DNA of 64,000 bases. It comes from Marinobacter sp. SS13-12 (GTDB taxonomy: Bacteria; Pseudomonadota; Gammaproteobacteria; Pseudomonadales; Oleiphilaceae). Numbering within the stretch: the first letter of the stretch is position 1; every line of letters begins with the position of its first letter. The translations under genes were made by a program, and so were the position numbers. The stretch covers positions 1,798,001 through 1,862,000 of the forward strand of contig NZ_JASSUA010000001.1 in the NCBI RefSeq assembly GCF_030227115.1. Reading direction: 5' to 3'. Below the pieces are notes generated by a model. That model saw only the letters and a program-made list of their open reading frames with translations. It made no database searches and was not told the origin of the DNA. This document shows positions 34,537 to 43,228 of the stretch, one piece after another.

Positions 34537-35766
34537 ATGCTTAACGGAATCTGGCTGGGGTTTTTCCTGGTGGCCTTTGCAGCGGCACTCTGGCAATGGC
34601 TGGGCATGGGCGACAGCGAGGTGTTCAGCCGCCTGGTTGCGGCCATGTTCGACATGGCAGAACTCAGTGTCGAGATCATACTGGTGCTGGTGGGCACCAT
34701 GACGCTGTGGCTGGGTTTTCTGGCCATTGCCGAAAAAGCCGGGTTGATTCAGCTTATGGCCAGAGTCCTGGACCCGCTGTTCCGCAGGCTGATGCCGGAA
34801 GTGCCCAGTGGCCACCCGGCGCAGGGGCATATCACCATGAATTTTGCTGCCAATATCCTGGGGCTGGATAACGCGGCTACGCCCATTGGCATCAAGGCCA
34901 TGCATTCGCTGCAGGAACTGAACCCGAGCCGGGATACGGCCAGTAACGCGCAGATTCTGTTCCTGGTTCTCAATACGTCGTCACTGACCCTGCTGCCAGT
35001 GACCATTTTCATGTACCGCGCGCAGCAAGGGGCCGCGGAGCCCACTTCAGTGTTCCTGCCTATTCTGCTGGCGACGACTGCGTCCAGCCTGGTGGGATTG
35101 CTGAGTGTGTCCTTGATGCAGCGGCTGAAGCTCTGGCACCCGGTGGTGCTGGCTTACCTTCTCGCCGGCGCGGCGGCTTTGGGGTTGCTGTTGGCAACAC
35201 TGGCGGGCATGTCCGCCCAGGCCCTGGCGGCTACGTCAACGCTGGTGGGCAATCTCACGCTGTTCGGCATCGTGATCAGCTTCCTGCTGATCGGTGCCCT
35301 GCGGAAGGTGAATGTCTACGATACGTTTATCGAGGGGGCCAAGGAGGGCTTCAGTTTCACCATTTCACTCTTGCCGTTCCTGGTAGCAATGCTGGTGGCG
35401 ATCGGTGTTCTGCGGGCCAGTGGCGTACTGGATGCGGGCCTTGGGGGTATTCGGTGGGTCATTGAGGGGCTGGGATGGGATACGGGTTTCATCGAGGCGC
35501 TGCCTACCGCCTTTATGAAGCCCCTGTCCGGCAGTGGTGCCCGGGCGATGATGCTTGAGACCATGGATACCTTCGGGGTGGACAGTTTTCCCGCATTAAT
35601 GGCGGCCACCATGCAGGGCAGTACCGAAACCACCTTCTACGTGCTGGCGGTGTATTTCGGCGCCGTGGGCATCCGCAAAATCCGCCATGGCCTCGGTTGT
35701 GCCCTGCTGGCGGACTTTGCCGGTATGCTGACGGCTATCCTGGTGTGCTATTGGTTCTTTGGCTAG
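34537..35766 (+). CDS. Nucleoside-recognition (Gate) domain membrane protein, SpmA-SpmB fusion type
   Basis: A 409-residue membrane protein. The first half has FLAIAEKAGLIQLMARVLDPLFRRL, then NFAANILGLDNAATPIGIKAM, like B. subtilis SpmA. The second half has PLSGSGARAMMLETMDTFGVDS, then MQGSTETTFYVLAVYFGAVG, like SpmB. In Firmicutes these affect spore dehydration; in proteobacteria the fused protein has no known substrate. It runs divergently from the FNT leader. Its 3' end overlaps the convergent amidohydrolase gene by 32 bp. Confidence 0.88.
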   Translation: MLNGIWLGFFLVAFAAALWQWLGMGDSEVFSRLVAAMFDMAELSVEIILVLVGTMTLWLGFLAIAEKAGLIQLMARVLDPLFRRLMPEVPSGHPAQGHITMNFAANILGLDNAATPIGIKAMHSLQELNPSRDTASNAQILFLVLNTSSLTLLPVTIFMYRAQQGAAEPTSVFLPILLATTASSLVGLLSVSLMQRLKLWHPVVLAYLLAGAAALGLLLATLAGMSAQALAATSTLVGNLTLFGIVISFLLIGALRKVNVYDTFIEGAKEGFSFTISLLPFLVAMLVAIGVLRASGVLDAGLGGIRWVIEGLGWDTGFIEALPTAFMKPLSGSGARAMMLETMDTFGVDSFPALMAATMQGSTETTFYVLAVYFGAVGIRKIRHGLGCALLADFAGMLTAILVCYWFFG

Positions 35767-37639
35767 TGTCCAGCACGGTGCCCATTCTTTTCTGCCCCAG
35801 TGCCTCGTCGAACTCCGTTCCGTGCCAAGCGGGGTGACCGGCGATCATCACCAGGGGCACTACACCATCGGTGCGATTGACAAGTTGCTCATGCTGGAAC
35901 GCTTCGCGGTACTGACGTTGAACAGTGTTGTTATGGTCCATGCGGCGCAGCGCAGAGGGGTCCACCAGAATCAGGTCCGCCTGATCACCCACCCCGATGC
36001 TTCCACCTTTGACGCCGAACACCCGCGCGGGATCGCGGGTGAGGCGTCGCACCATGTAGGCTACATCCATATCGCCACCGTCTGACGCCAGTTTCAGCGC
36101 TCTCAGGTTGCCGTCGTAAAAGGCCATATTGGTGAGGTGCGCGCCGCTGTCGTTGAAGCCGGGTAGTAGCTGGGGGTCCATCAGCAGGTTGCGCACTGTG
36201 CGCTCGTCCCGATTGGCAGAAACGGTGTACCAGCTCAGGTCGCGATCGAAGGCCCGCAGCATTGCCAGTACGAAGTCGCCTTCATCCTTCACCTGGCTGA
36301 AACAGTCCTTCAGCAGGGCCTTTTCCGCGTCGCTGCTGTCCCGGGGCTTTCCTGCATTGGCAGCTTTCACGCGCGCATAGACGTCGGCGAAGGTTTTACC
36401 CTCCCAGTCCTTCAGCGGGCAGACGTCGATGGTCATGTCTTCCAGGGTACGGTTGAACGCGTAATCCTCGAGACGAACCAGGTGTTTCAGACGCCTGAGG
36501 CCAAGGCCGGTCTTGCCGCTCATCCACATGGCCTTGAACTGCTTGATGTAGGCCGGATCATAAAGGATTTTCTGTCTGCCTTCGCGGTCTTCCAGTTCGG
36601 TTTCATTGAGGATGCGCAGCTCTTCTATCTCTTCAGAGAGCGGCGTTACCGCGCCGTCAGACCATACCTTGAAAGGCGCTGCCAGCGCCTGAAGGTGGAA
36701 GTCACCCTTCAGCAGGCGGGAATTGAGTACCCGGGCCAGCAAACGTGCCAGCCGCACGATCTTGCGGTTGCTATGCACGTCCAGTGCCGCCACAACGGTG
36801 GTTTTCAACGGCTTGCCGTGGAGGCGGCCGCAGCTGAGCAGGAAGGTCTTGATGGTGCCAATGGTGCTGTCTTTCGGTGGTGTGGCCTGCCAGACACCAC
36901 CCTTGCGCCGGACCACATCGGTCAGCCGTTTGATTTCCGGGTACCCGGCAAACTGGGTGGGAATGGTTTTGCGGGTGTTAGGCTGATTGGCCAGGTAATG
37001 GAAGGGCAGGGCGTCGGTGGAGAAACCCGCGTAGCCGTCGTCCAGTGCCTGTTCCAGCAAAGACTCCATGGCCTGGAGCTCGTCTTCGGTGGGGGCACGG
37101 GAGATGCTGGCCTCAAACCCCATCACTTCGATGCGCAGCATGGAGTGGGGCACCAGGGCAACCAGGTTGGGCCCCAGGCTGAGTTTGTTGAGGTGCTGGA
37201 TATATTCCTTCGGGTTCTGCCAGTCAACCCGATCGGCGGTTGCCCGTAGCACCTCTTTGGGAATGTTCTCCACGCGGGCGTAACAATCCACAATCGGGTC
37301 AGCCCCGTTTTTGCGCTGGGAACCGAAGGCCAGCCCCAGGCTGCAGTTGGCGATCACCACCGTGGTGGTGCCGTGGCGCACGGACTCGGGCAAGCCGGGG
37401 GCGACTTCCAGTTCAAGGTCGTAGTGAGTGTGGATATCGAAAAGCCCGGGCATGGCCCAGCATTCGCTGCCATCTATCACCGTGCGCGCTTTTCGGGGAT
37501 CAAGGTTTGCGCCCCTGGCGGCTATCTTGCCACCGGCAACCGCAATATCTTCGCGCACCGGCAAATCGCCGATGCCATCAAAGACCTTGGCGCCCCGGAT
37601 CAGATAGTCCCAGCCAGTGTCGGTTGGTCCATCGCTCAT
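35735..37639 (-). CDS. N-acyl-D-amino-acid deacylase-type amidohydrolase
   Basis: A 634-residue metal-dependent amidohydrolase. The start shows IRGAKVFDGIGDLPVREDIAVAGG, then the HTHYD metal site (FDIHTHYDLE), ANCSLGLAFG with the Cys that coordinates zinc in D-aminoacylase, and LLPGFNDSGAHLTNM with the catalytic Asp. The family hydrolyses N-acyl-D-amino acids or related cyclic amides. It is longer than classic D-aminoacylase (about 480) because of middle insertions. A link to D-glutamate use elsewhere in the window is possible but the gene is 23 kb away and alone. Confidence 0.85.
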   Translation of the reverse strand: MSDGPTDTGWDYLIRGAKVFDGIGDLPVREDIAVAGGKIAARGANLDPRKARTVIDGSECWAMPGLFDIHTHYDLELEVAPGLPESVRHGTTTVVIANCSLGLAFGSQRKNGADPIVDCYARVENIPKEVLRATADRVDWQNPKEYIQHLNKLSLGPNLVALVPHSMLRIEVMGFEASISRAPTEDELQAMESLLEQALDDGYAGFSTDALPFHYLANQPNTRKTIPTQFAGYPEIKRLTDVVRRKGGVWQATPPKDSTIGTIKTFLLSCGRLHGKPLKTTVVAALDVHSNRKIVRLARLLARVLNSRLLKGDFHLQALAAPFKVWSDGAVTPLSEEIEELRILNETELEDREGRQKILYDPAYIKQFKAMWMSGKTGLGLRRLKHLVRLEDYAFNRTLEDMTIDVCPLKDWEGKTFADVYARVKAANAGKPRDSSDAEKALLKDCFSQVKDEGDFVLAMLRAFDRDLSWYTVSANRDERTVRNLLMDPQLLPGFNDSGAHLTNMAFYDGNLRALKLASDGGDMDVAYMVRRLTRDPARVFGVKGGSIGVGDQADLILVDPSALRRMDHNNTVQRQYREAFQHEQLVNRTDGVVPLVMIAGHPAWHGTEFDEALGQKRMGTVLDTSQRTNSTPG

Positions 37640-37758
37640 GAGTGTTTCACCTGTTGTTATTCTGGTTTCCGAAGTAGATCGTTACTATTGCCCGGTGCCG
37701 CCAGAACGGAATCAGCCCTGCGGCAATAATAGTCGATACTTGCGAAAATGGCGTGAGG

Positions 37759-37977
37759 TCAGGGAGTGATTTCGGTAGTGCTCCCGGCGGGGTTGGCGGG
37801 TTCGTCCTTCACGATGATGAAAACAGCCCCGATGACAATAACCAGTGCCGCAATCAGCACGGTGGCCGCGCCAAGAATCATCCTGAGCCTTGAAGTCTGA
37901 AGTTTGCCGCACTCCGGGCATTTTTTACTTCCCCGGGGTATGTCCATCCCACAGTTGGAGCAGCTATTCTTCGCCAT
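37759..37977 (-). CDS. Small zinc-ribbon membrane protein
   Basis: A 72-residue protein. Two CxxC pairs (CSNCGMDIPRGSKKCPECG, residues 5-23) form a zinc ribbon, then one membrane helix (about 33-55) and a short Pro/Thr tail follow. ATG at 37977 was chosen, with GAAGGG 9 nt upstream; a start seven codons earlier is possible. The function is unknown. It lies 85 bp downstream of the DUF4112 gene and may be co-transcribed. Confidence 0.7.
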   Translation of the reverse strand: MAKNSCSNCGMDIPRGSKKCPECGKLQTSRLRMILGAATVLIAALVIVIGAVFIIVKDEPANPAGSTTEITP

Positions 37978-38062
37978 AGTGGTTGTCCCTTCAGTCATTC
38001 AATGTGCCTGAGTCAAGGTTAAGCCTTGGGGCTGCCAGGCACAAATCCGTAGTGATCCCGAT

Positions 38063-38521
38063 TCAGAGGGCAATGACTACCAGGACTGTCAGTGCAGAGA
38101 GAATGCCGATGGTGACCACAAACTGTTTCCAGGGAAACGCAGGTTCGGGCTGTGTTTTCAGTTCGATTTCCAGGTAGTCACGAAGCAGTTTTGCATTGCG
38201 GGCATTGGCCTTCCAGGCAAAGTCGAAGGCATCGCCGACGACGGGAACAAGGCCGCCAACAAAGTCGATCGCCATATTGCGGACCATTTGCCGTTTAACA
38301 CGACTGCTGGCACCGGCCCGCTGCGCTTCGACAAGCACGTAACCCGACATGATCAGGCCGGCGAAGTCACCCAGCACAGGAACAAGACCGATAAGGGGCT
38401 CGACGCCGATCCGGAAACGGGTGAACGGTATGACAATGGCGTTATCGGCCATTCGGCTGAACCTGTCGAGACGGGCCAGTGCCGCCAGCTTGTCTTCCCG
38501 ACTTACCGGTGTGGTTGCCAT
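38063..38521 (-). CDS. DUF4112 domain protein
   Basis: A 152-residue protein with the DUF4112 signature of two similar blocks, GVEPLIGLVPVLGDFAGLIMS and FVGGLVPVVGDAFDFAWKANARN, followed by a C-terminal membrane helix. ATG at 38521 gives MATTPVSRED, 13 bp after the DUF3581 stop; upstream residues in the same frame look non-coding. The family has no known role and is predicted to be membrane associated. Confidence 0.85.
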   Translation of the reverse strand: MATTPVSREDKLAALARLDRFSRMADNAIVIPFTRFRIGVEPLIGLVPVLGDFAGLIMSGYVLVEAQRAGASSRVKRQMVRNMAIDFVGGLVPVVGDAFDFAWKANARNAKLLRDYLEIELKTQPEPAFPWKQFVVTIGILSALTVLVVIAL

Positions 38522-38534
38522 GACAGGGTTCCGG

Positions 38535-39242
38535 TTAATCCCAGGATCTGTTCTTGAGCCGGTAGAATTCTTCGACAACCGCATCCATCGCGTCTGAGTC
38601 GTACTCCCGCAGGCCACTGACAACCAGCTTCTTGGAAACCTCGCCCGCGGTTTTGCTGTCCGAGATCAAGCGGTAATCCAGCGAGACGTTGCCCCGCTTT
38701 CCTTCCGGCTTCAGGCCGGCATTGTGCAACTCCAGATCAGGAGATGGTGCATCAAGGGTGTTCATAGTCAGGCTCATACTCTGGTACATGATCATGGGCC
38801 TGTCGGGGTTGAACATCACGCCTTCGCTTTCCATTAACGGTTTGAGGGTATGGGGAAAGTTCTTGCCCGAAGCCGCAACATAACAGCGAATAAAATTCTC
38901 GATGACGGTTTCATCGTGGGTGCATTCGCCGCTGCGCTCGACCTCGATATACACCTTGCCCTTTTGGTCGTAGACCCGAATCACGCCGTCGCTGTCTTCG
39001 CGAAAGTCCAGTGGGACATTCTCGCCCAGCAGGCTGCGAAAGTGGAACGTCATATGCCGGCACAGGCCGAAGTGTGAGACCAGCAGAGCGAACAGCAGGT
39101 CCCCGGGTACACAGAAGCGGCGGGCGTCGGGGTTGTGTATCGGGTTGAAATCTCCTGCCACTTCCTTGGCAAATCGGCTGGCCTGGGTCGCGCTGATCAG
39201 CACGTGTCCGTCCTGGATTGAATGGTAACGTTCGAGAAACAT
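38535..39242 (-). CDS. DUF3581 family protein
   Basis: A 235-residue cytoplasmic protein that I recognise as DUF3581, found mainly in gammaproteobacteria. The start ISATQASRFAKEVAGDFNPIHNPDARRFCVPGDLLFALL resembles the front of hot-dog-fold MaoC-like proteins (DFNPIH). The rest ends with a block of charged residues. It precedes the DUF4112 gene by 13 bp. No activity is known; a hot-dog relation is only a suggestion from the DFNPIH motif. Confidence 0.7.
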   Translation of the reverse strand: MFLERYHSIQDGHVLISATQASRFAKEVAGDFNPIHNPDARRFCVPGDLLFALLVSHFGLCRHMTFHFRSLLGENVPLDFREDSDGVIRVYDQKGKVYIEVERSGECTHDETVIENFIRCYVAASGKNFPHTLKPLMESEGVMFNPDRPMIMYQSMSLTMNTLDAPSPDLELHNAGLKPEGKRGNVSLDYRLISDSKTAGEVSKKLVVSGLREYDSDAMDAVVEEFYRLKNRSWD

Positions 39243-39464
39243 GCGGTGCCTTTTCGTTTTCGCAAATATGGATGGTTACGATAGTGGCCTTAAAAGCCGC
39301 CTGCAGCAAGACGCAACGAAACCAATGTCTAAGATAAACGCCAAAATAGCTGCGGTTACTTGCCCCGGGGGCCGGGCCTGTTCCGTTCGATCCCTGCGGT
39401 TGATTGGCTACACTATCTATTTCAATGTCGAATTCAATAGACTAAGAGCAAATGGCGGAGGTAT

Positions 39465-40361
39465 TTGATGGATTTTGGGGCTGAGTTCAGAACCGACCGC
39501 ATCAGAACGTCAGGTGCCGATATCCACCTTGCCCAGGGCGGTAAGGGGCCGCCGTTGCTCCTGCTACACGGATATCCTCAGACCCATGTGATGTGGCACC
39601 GGGTAGCGCCGGAGCTGGCCCGGGATTTTCACGTGATCTGTCCGGACCTGCGCGGCTACGGTGACAGCTCGAAACCGCCATCCGATACCCTTCATGGAGC
39701 CTATTCAAAGCGGGAAATGGCCCGGGACATGGTAGAGGTGATGGCGGGCCTGGGCTATCAGCGGTTCGCCGTTGCCGGCCATGACCGGGGTGCGCGAGTG
39801 GCCCATCGCATGGCGCTTGATTATCCGGACCAGGTTTCCCGTGTCTGTGTGATGGATATTGCGCCCACTCTGCATATGTTCAGCCACACCGACCAGAATT
39901 TTGCCACCGGGTACTATCACTGGTTCTTCCTGATTCAGCCCGATGGATTGCCCGAGCGCATGATCGGCGCTGATCCCGATTACTTCCTGAAGGAGAAACT
40001 CAATCGCTGGAGCGGTCCCGATGCCGGTTTTGACCCGGGCGCGGTTGCCGAGTACGTGCGCTGTTTCCGTGATCCGCGGGTGATTCATGCCTCCTGTGAG
40101 GATTACCGGGCCGCCGCTACGATCGATCTGGAGCATGACAGGCATGACCGTGATCGCAATCGCAAGATTGAGTGCCCGCTGCTGGTGCTTTGGGGTAGCA
40201 GGGGGTTTGTTCACCGCACCTACGATGTCATGGCCGTGTGGCAACGCTATGCCGATAAGGTGGAGGGCAGGCTGCTGGGCTGTGGGCATTTTCTTCCCGA
40301 GGAAGCGCCTGAGGATGTCCTGAGGGAACTGCAGCGTTGGTTCCTGCCTGCGACGCATTAA
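39465..40361 (+). CDS. Alpha/beta hydrolase, fluoroacetate dehalogenase-like
   Basis: A 298-residue hydrolase matching fluoroacetate/haloacetate dehalogenase. Nucleophile Asp107 sits in AGHDRGARVAHRMALD, with Arg108 and Arg111 for carboxylate binding. Asp131 (MDIAPT) is the catalytic acid. His152 and Trp153 (YYHWFFLIQP) and Tyr214 (CEDYRAAATIDLEHD) correspond to the fluoride pocket, and His275 (GCGHFLPEEAP) completes the triad. All of these are conserved against the Rhodopseudomonas enzyme as I remember it. Likely reaction: haloacetate to glycolate. A second GGCGGAGGT-like site is present before the start. A general epoxide-hydrolase-like role is less likely. Confidence 0.85.
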   Translation: MMDFGAEFRTDRIRTSGADIHLAQGGKGPPLLLLHGYPQTHVMWHRVAPELARDFHVICPDLRGYGDSSKPPSDTLHGAYSKREMARDMVEVMAGLGYQRFAVAGHDRGARVAHRMALDYPDQVSRVCVMDIAPTLHMFSHTDQNFATGYYHWFFLIQPDGLPERMIGADPDYFLKEKLNRWSGPDAGFDPGAVAEYVRCFRDPRVIHASCEDYRAAATIDLEHDRHDRDRNRKIECPLLVLWGSRGFVHRTYDVMAVWQRYADKVEGRLLGCGHFLPEEAPEDVLRELQRWFLPATH

Positions 40362-40525
40362 AATTACGCACAACAAAGATACGTTTTGTCACTGAAATTT
40401 TGCGTCAGAACCGCAATGATGGTCGTATTGGCATAAGCGACCAAAGCAATTAGCCTTAAATGCCAGAATGTAGTTTTTGCATATATATACAACTGACAAA
40501 GCCCTATTGCAACGAGGATACAAGA

Positions 40526-41311
40526 ATGCCAGCCAGATCAGGCTCCGGAATTCCAAGCCCCCTGACACTTATCAGACGTGTGGCCCAGGGCCTCTTATTG
40601 CTGGCACTGATGCCAACAGCCCTCGCCGACGACAAGCTCTATATCTATACCGAGAATTACCCTCCCTATAACGCTTCGACCACTGGCCAGGGTTTTGCCC
40701 ATAATGCCGGGGATATATCAGGTATCTGTACGGATATGGTCAAGGAGATGATGAAGCGGGTGGACTACGAATACGTCATGAAGATGCGTGACTGGAGCCT
40801 TGCCTACGATAGGGTTCAGGGCCGTGAGAATCATGCCCTGTTCTGCACGGCTCGAACCGATGAACGGGAAGGCCAGTTCCAGTGGGTGGGACCGCTGGCG
40901 CCAATCAAGTGGACACTGTTCGCGGCACCGGACTCAGATATTGCACTTGACACCCTGGACGATGCCAAACAGTACAAAATTGCCGGCTACAAGGGAGACG
41001 TGATGTCGGATTATCTTGTCGGTGAGGGGTTTGACGTCATCATGAACGTGTCTGGTGAACAGAACCCGCGCAGGCTGACATTGGGTCAGGCCGACCTGTG
41101 GGTTACCGATGGACTGGTGGGTCCACTGGTGGCGGAAGAAGAGCATGGCATTACCGGCCTGAAACCGGTCCTGGTCTTCCGGGAAACGCCGATGTACCTG
41201 GCTGTCAGCAACCAGACCGATTCCGGGATTGTGGAGGATCTTCAGCGGGGCCTGGATGAGGCCCGCAAAAGTGGAGCTCTGGACGACATTGTCAGCCGTT
41301 ATCAGCGCTGA
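40526..41311 (+). CDS. Periplasmic solute-binding protein, SBP_bac_3 type, orphan
   Basis: A 261-residue protein. ATG at 40526 has GAGGA upstream and gives a signal peptide ending ALADD. The mature part has YIYTENYPPYNAS, ICTDMVKEMMKRVDYEYVMKMRDWSLAYDRVQ and ALFCTARTDERE, the pattern of amino acid binding proteins. No ABC permease or ATPase gene is adjacent. Such orphan proteins often act as sensors or have lost a transporter. A MotA-like gene follows after 109 bp. Confidence 0.82.
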   Translation: MPARSGSGIPSPLTLIRRVAQGLLLLALMPTALADDKLYIYTENYPPYNASTTGQGFAHNAGDISGICTDMVKEMMKRVDYEYVMKMRDWSLAYDRVQGRENHALFCTARTDEREGQFQWVGPLAPIKWTLFAAPDSDIALDTLDDAKQYKIAGYKGDVMSDYLVGEGFDVIMNVSGEQNPRRLTLGQADLWVTDGLVGPLVAEEEHGITGLKPVLVFRETPMYLAVSNQTDSGIVEDLQRGLDEARKSGALDDIVSRYQR

Positions 41312-41420
41312 AGCTGACCAGGTAACAAATACGTAACCCGCCAGAACCGGGTTAAGTTCAGCAGGGGTCCGGGGGTTGTGCTAGCTTTTAACGTGTTTCC
41401 TGATAAAACCGGTGGCGTTA

Positions 41421-42143
41421 ATGAGCAATCCCAAACATACCCTTTTCTGGATGACGCTGTTTCTGGCGGTGGTCGTGGTGGTTTGTGCCCTGATCTACAA
41501 GCCGCTGCAGACCGCGTTCATGGCGAACTGGGTGTTCAACCTGCTCATCCTCTGTGTTCTGTTGATCGGCATCGCCATTACCTACCGTCAGGTGTTCGTG
41601 TTGTTCCCGGAACTGCGATGGGTTGCGCAGTTCCGTACCGGTCATGCCGGGCTTTCCGTGTTGCAGGAGCCCCGGTTACTGAAACCGCTGGCACGCCAGC
41701 TTGACGACGACTCCAAGCGGGACCGCTTCTCGCTGTCTACCATGTCGCTGCGCACCGTACTGGATGCCATCCACAGCCGCATGGATGAGCAGCGTGAAAT
41801 TACCCGATATTTCATCAGTCTGCTTATTTTTCTGGGCCTGCTGGGCACCTTCTGGGGCCTGCTCGGCACGATCAACTCGGTGGGAGAGGTGATCGTAAAC
41901 CTGGATATGGGGCAGGAAGATTTCGGCGAGGTGTTCGCCGGCCTCCAGTCGGGTCTTCTCAAGCCGCTGGAAGGCATGGGTACGGCTTTCAGCTCATCAT
42001 TGCTGGGGCTGGGAGGCTCTCTGGTCCTTGGCTTTCTGGATATCCAGGCAGGGCATGCCCAGAACCGTTTTTACGACGGCCTGGAAGAGTGGCTGACCGG
42101 TGTAACCAACCTGGTGGACCGGGTTGAAGATGCACCGCAATAA
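41421..42143 (+). CDS. MotA/TolQ/ExbB-type proton channel protein
   Basis: A 240-residue membrane protein. Two helices are at the front (about 10-60), then a cytoplasmic loop (75-130) and two more helices including LLIFLGLLGTFWGLLGTINSVGEV and GMGTAFSSSLLGLGGSLVLGF, the family proton-channel motif. It pairs with the downstream OmpA/MotB-like gene (12 bp apart). No flagellar genes are nearby, so it is a non-flagellar stator, not a motility motor. An upstream GTG would add three residues. The 33-residue C-terminal tail is shorter than ZorA tails. Confidence 0.8.
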   Translation: MSNPKHTLFWMTLFLAVVVVVCALIYKPLQTAFMANWVFNLLILCVLLIGIAITYRQVFVLFPELRWVAQFRTGHAGLSVLQEPRLLKPLARQLDDDSKRDRFSLSTMSLRTVLDAIHSRMDEQREITRYFISLLIFLGLLGTFWGLLGTINSVGEVIVNLDMGQEDFGEVFAGLQSGLLKPLEGMGTAFSSSLLGLGGSLVLGFLDIQAGHAQNRFYDGLEEWLTGVTNLVDRVEDAPQ

Positions 42144-42155
42144 CAGGCAGGCGCC

Positions 42156-43223
42156 ATGATCGGCTCCAGACGTCGCACCCGCAGCAACATCAACGTATGG
42201 CCCGGTTATGTGGATGCCCTGTCGGCATTGTTGATGCTGATTATCTTCATGTTGCTGATCTATGTGGTCAGTCAGCTCTATCTCTCACAGACCCTGTCGG
42301 ACCGTGACTCCGAACTGGCCAGGCTGAATGCCCAGCTGGCGGAAATTTCCCGGCTTCTGGGACTGGAGCAGGAGCAGACAGCAGCTCTGGAAGAGGAGAT
42401 GGCCACGGTGCAGAGCAGCTACAGTGAAAGCCTTGCCCTGAATGACGAGCTTCGCGCAGAGATTGAAGAAGAGCGGGCGCAACGGCTGGCGCAGCAATAC
42501 AATGCCGAGGCCCAGGCCCTGAAAGTTGAGGATCTGCAGCGGGCGGTCTCCGGCGCCGAGGCCGAGCTGGAGGACGAAGAGAAGCTGAGCGCCTCCCAGC
42601 GTGCGTTTATTCAGCAGCTGTCGAACCGGATCGCAGCCTTGCAGGACCAGTTGAGCCGCATTACTGCCGCATTGCGGCTGCAGGAAGACCTGACTGCCGA
42701 GAAACAGGCCGAACTGGAAGAAGTGGGTAAACGGCTGAATACCTTGCTGGCAGAGCGGGTCAATGAACTGGAGCGTTACCAGTCCGAGTTCTTTGGCCGG
42801 TTACGGGAAATTCTGCAGGATAACGAGAACATCCGTATTGTCGGTGACCGTTTCCTGCTGCCCTCCGAGCTGCTTTTTGCGTCCGGTTCAGCCAGCCTCG
42901 GTGAAGAGGGGCAGCGTGAGCTGGACAAGCTGGCAGAGGTGCTGCTGGATGTCGCCTCTGCCATACCGGACGATATCGACTGGATTCTGCGAATTGATGG
43001 CCATACCGACCGCATTCCGATCAATACCGAAGAATTCCCGTCCAACTGGGAGCTGTCCACTGCCAGGGCAGTGGCAGTGGTGCGTTACCTTGCCTCGGAA
43101 GGCGTGCCCCAGACTCGTATGGTAGCGGCCGGATTCGGTGAGTTCTTTCCGGTCGACGAGGGCAGTTCCGCAGAAGCGTTGCAGCGGAACCGCCGTATCG
43201 AGATCAAGCTTACCGACCGGTAA
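42156..43223 (+). CDS. MotB/OmpA-type peptidoglycan-binding stator partner with long coiled coil
   Basis: A 355-residue protein. A single N-terminal helix has Asp20 (GYVDALSALLMLIIFMLL), where MotB-type proteins carry the proton-binding Asp. A coiled coil of about 170 residues (48-220) follows, then an OmpA domain (about 230-350) with FASGSASLGEEGQRELDKLAEVL-like sequence, IDGHTDRIPI, and NRRIEIKLTDR at the end. The coiled coil would project the OmpA domain to the cell wall. With the MotA-like gene it forms a proton-driven envelope machine of unknown output. Confidence 0.85.
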   Translation: MIGSRRRTRSNINVWPGYVDALSALLMLIIFMLLIYVVSQLYLSQTLSDRDSELARLNAQLAEISRLLGLEQEQTAALEEEMATVQSSYSESLALNDELRAEIEEERAQRLAQQYNAEAQALKVEDLQRAVSGAEAELEDEEKLSASQRAFIQQLSNRIAALQDQLSRITAALRLQEDLTAEKQAELEEVGKRLNTLLAERVNELERYQSEFFGRLREILQDNENIRIVGDRFLLPSELLFASGSASLGEEGQRELDKLAEVLLDVASAIPDDIDWILRIDGHTDRIPINTEEFPSNWELSTARAVAVVRYLASEGVPQTRMVAAGFGEFFPVDEGSSAEALQRNRRIEIKLTDR

Positions 43224-43228
43224 GAGGT

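Noticed and set aside
41335..41353. Hairpin AACCCG / CGGGTT after the binding-protein gene
   Set aside because: A 6-bp stem with no T-run and a 7-base loop; could be chance.
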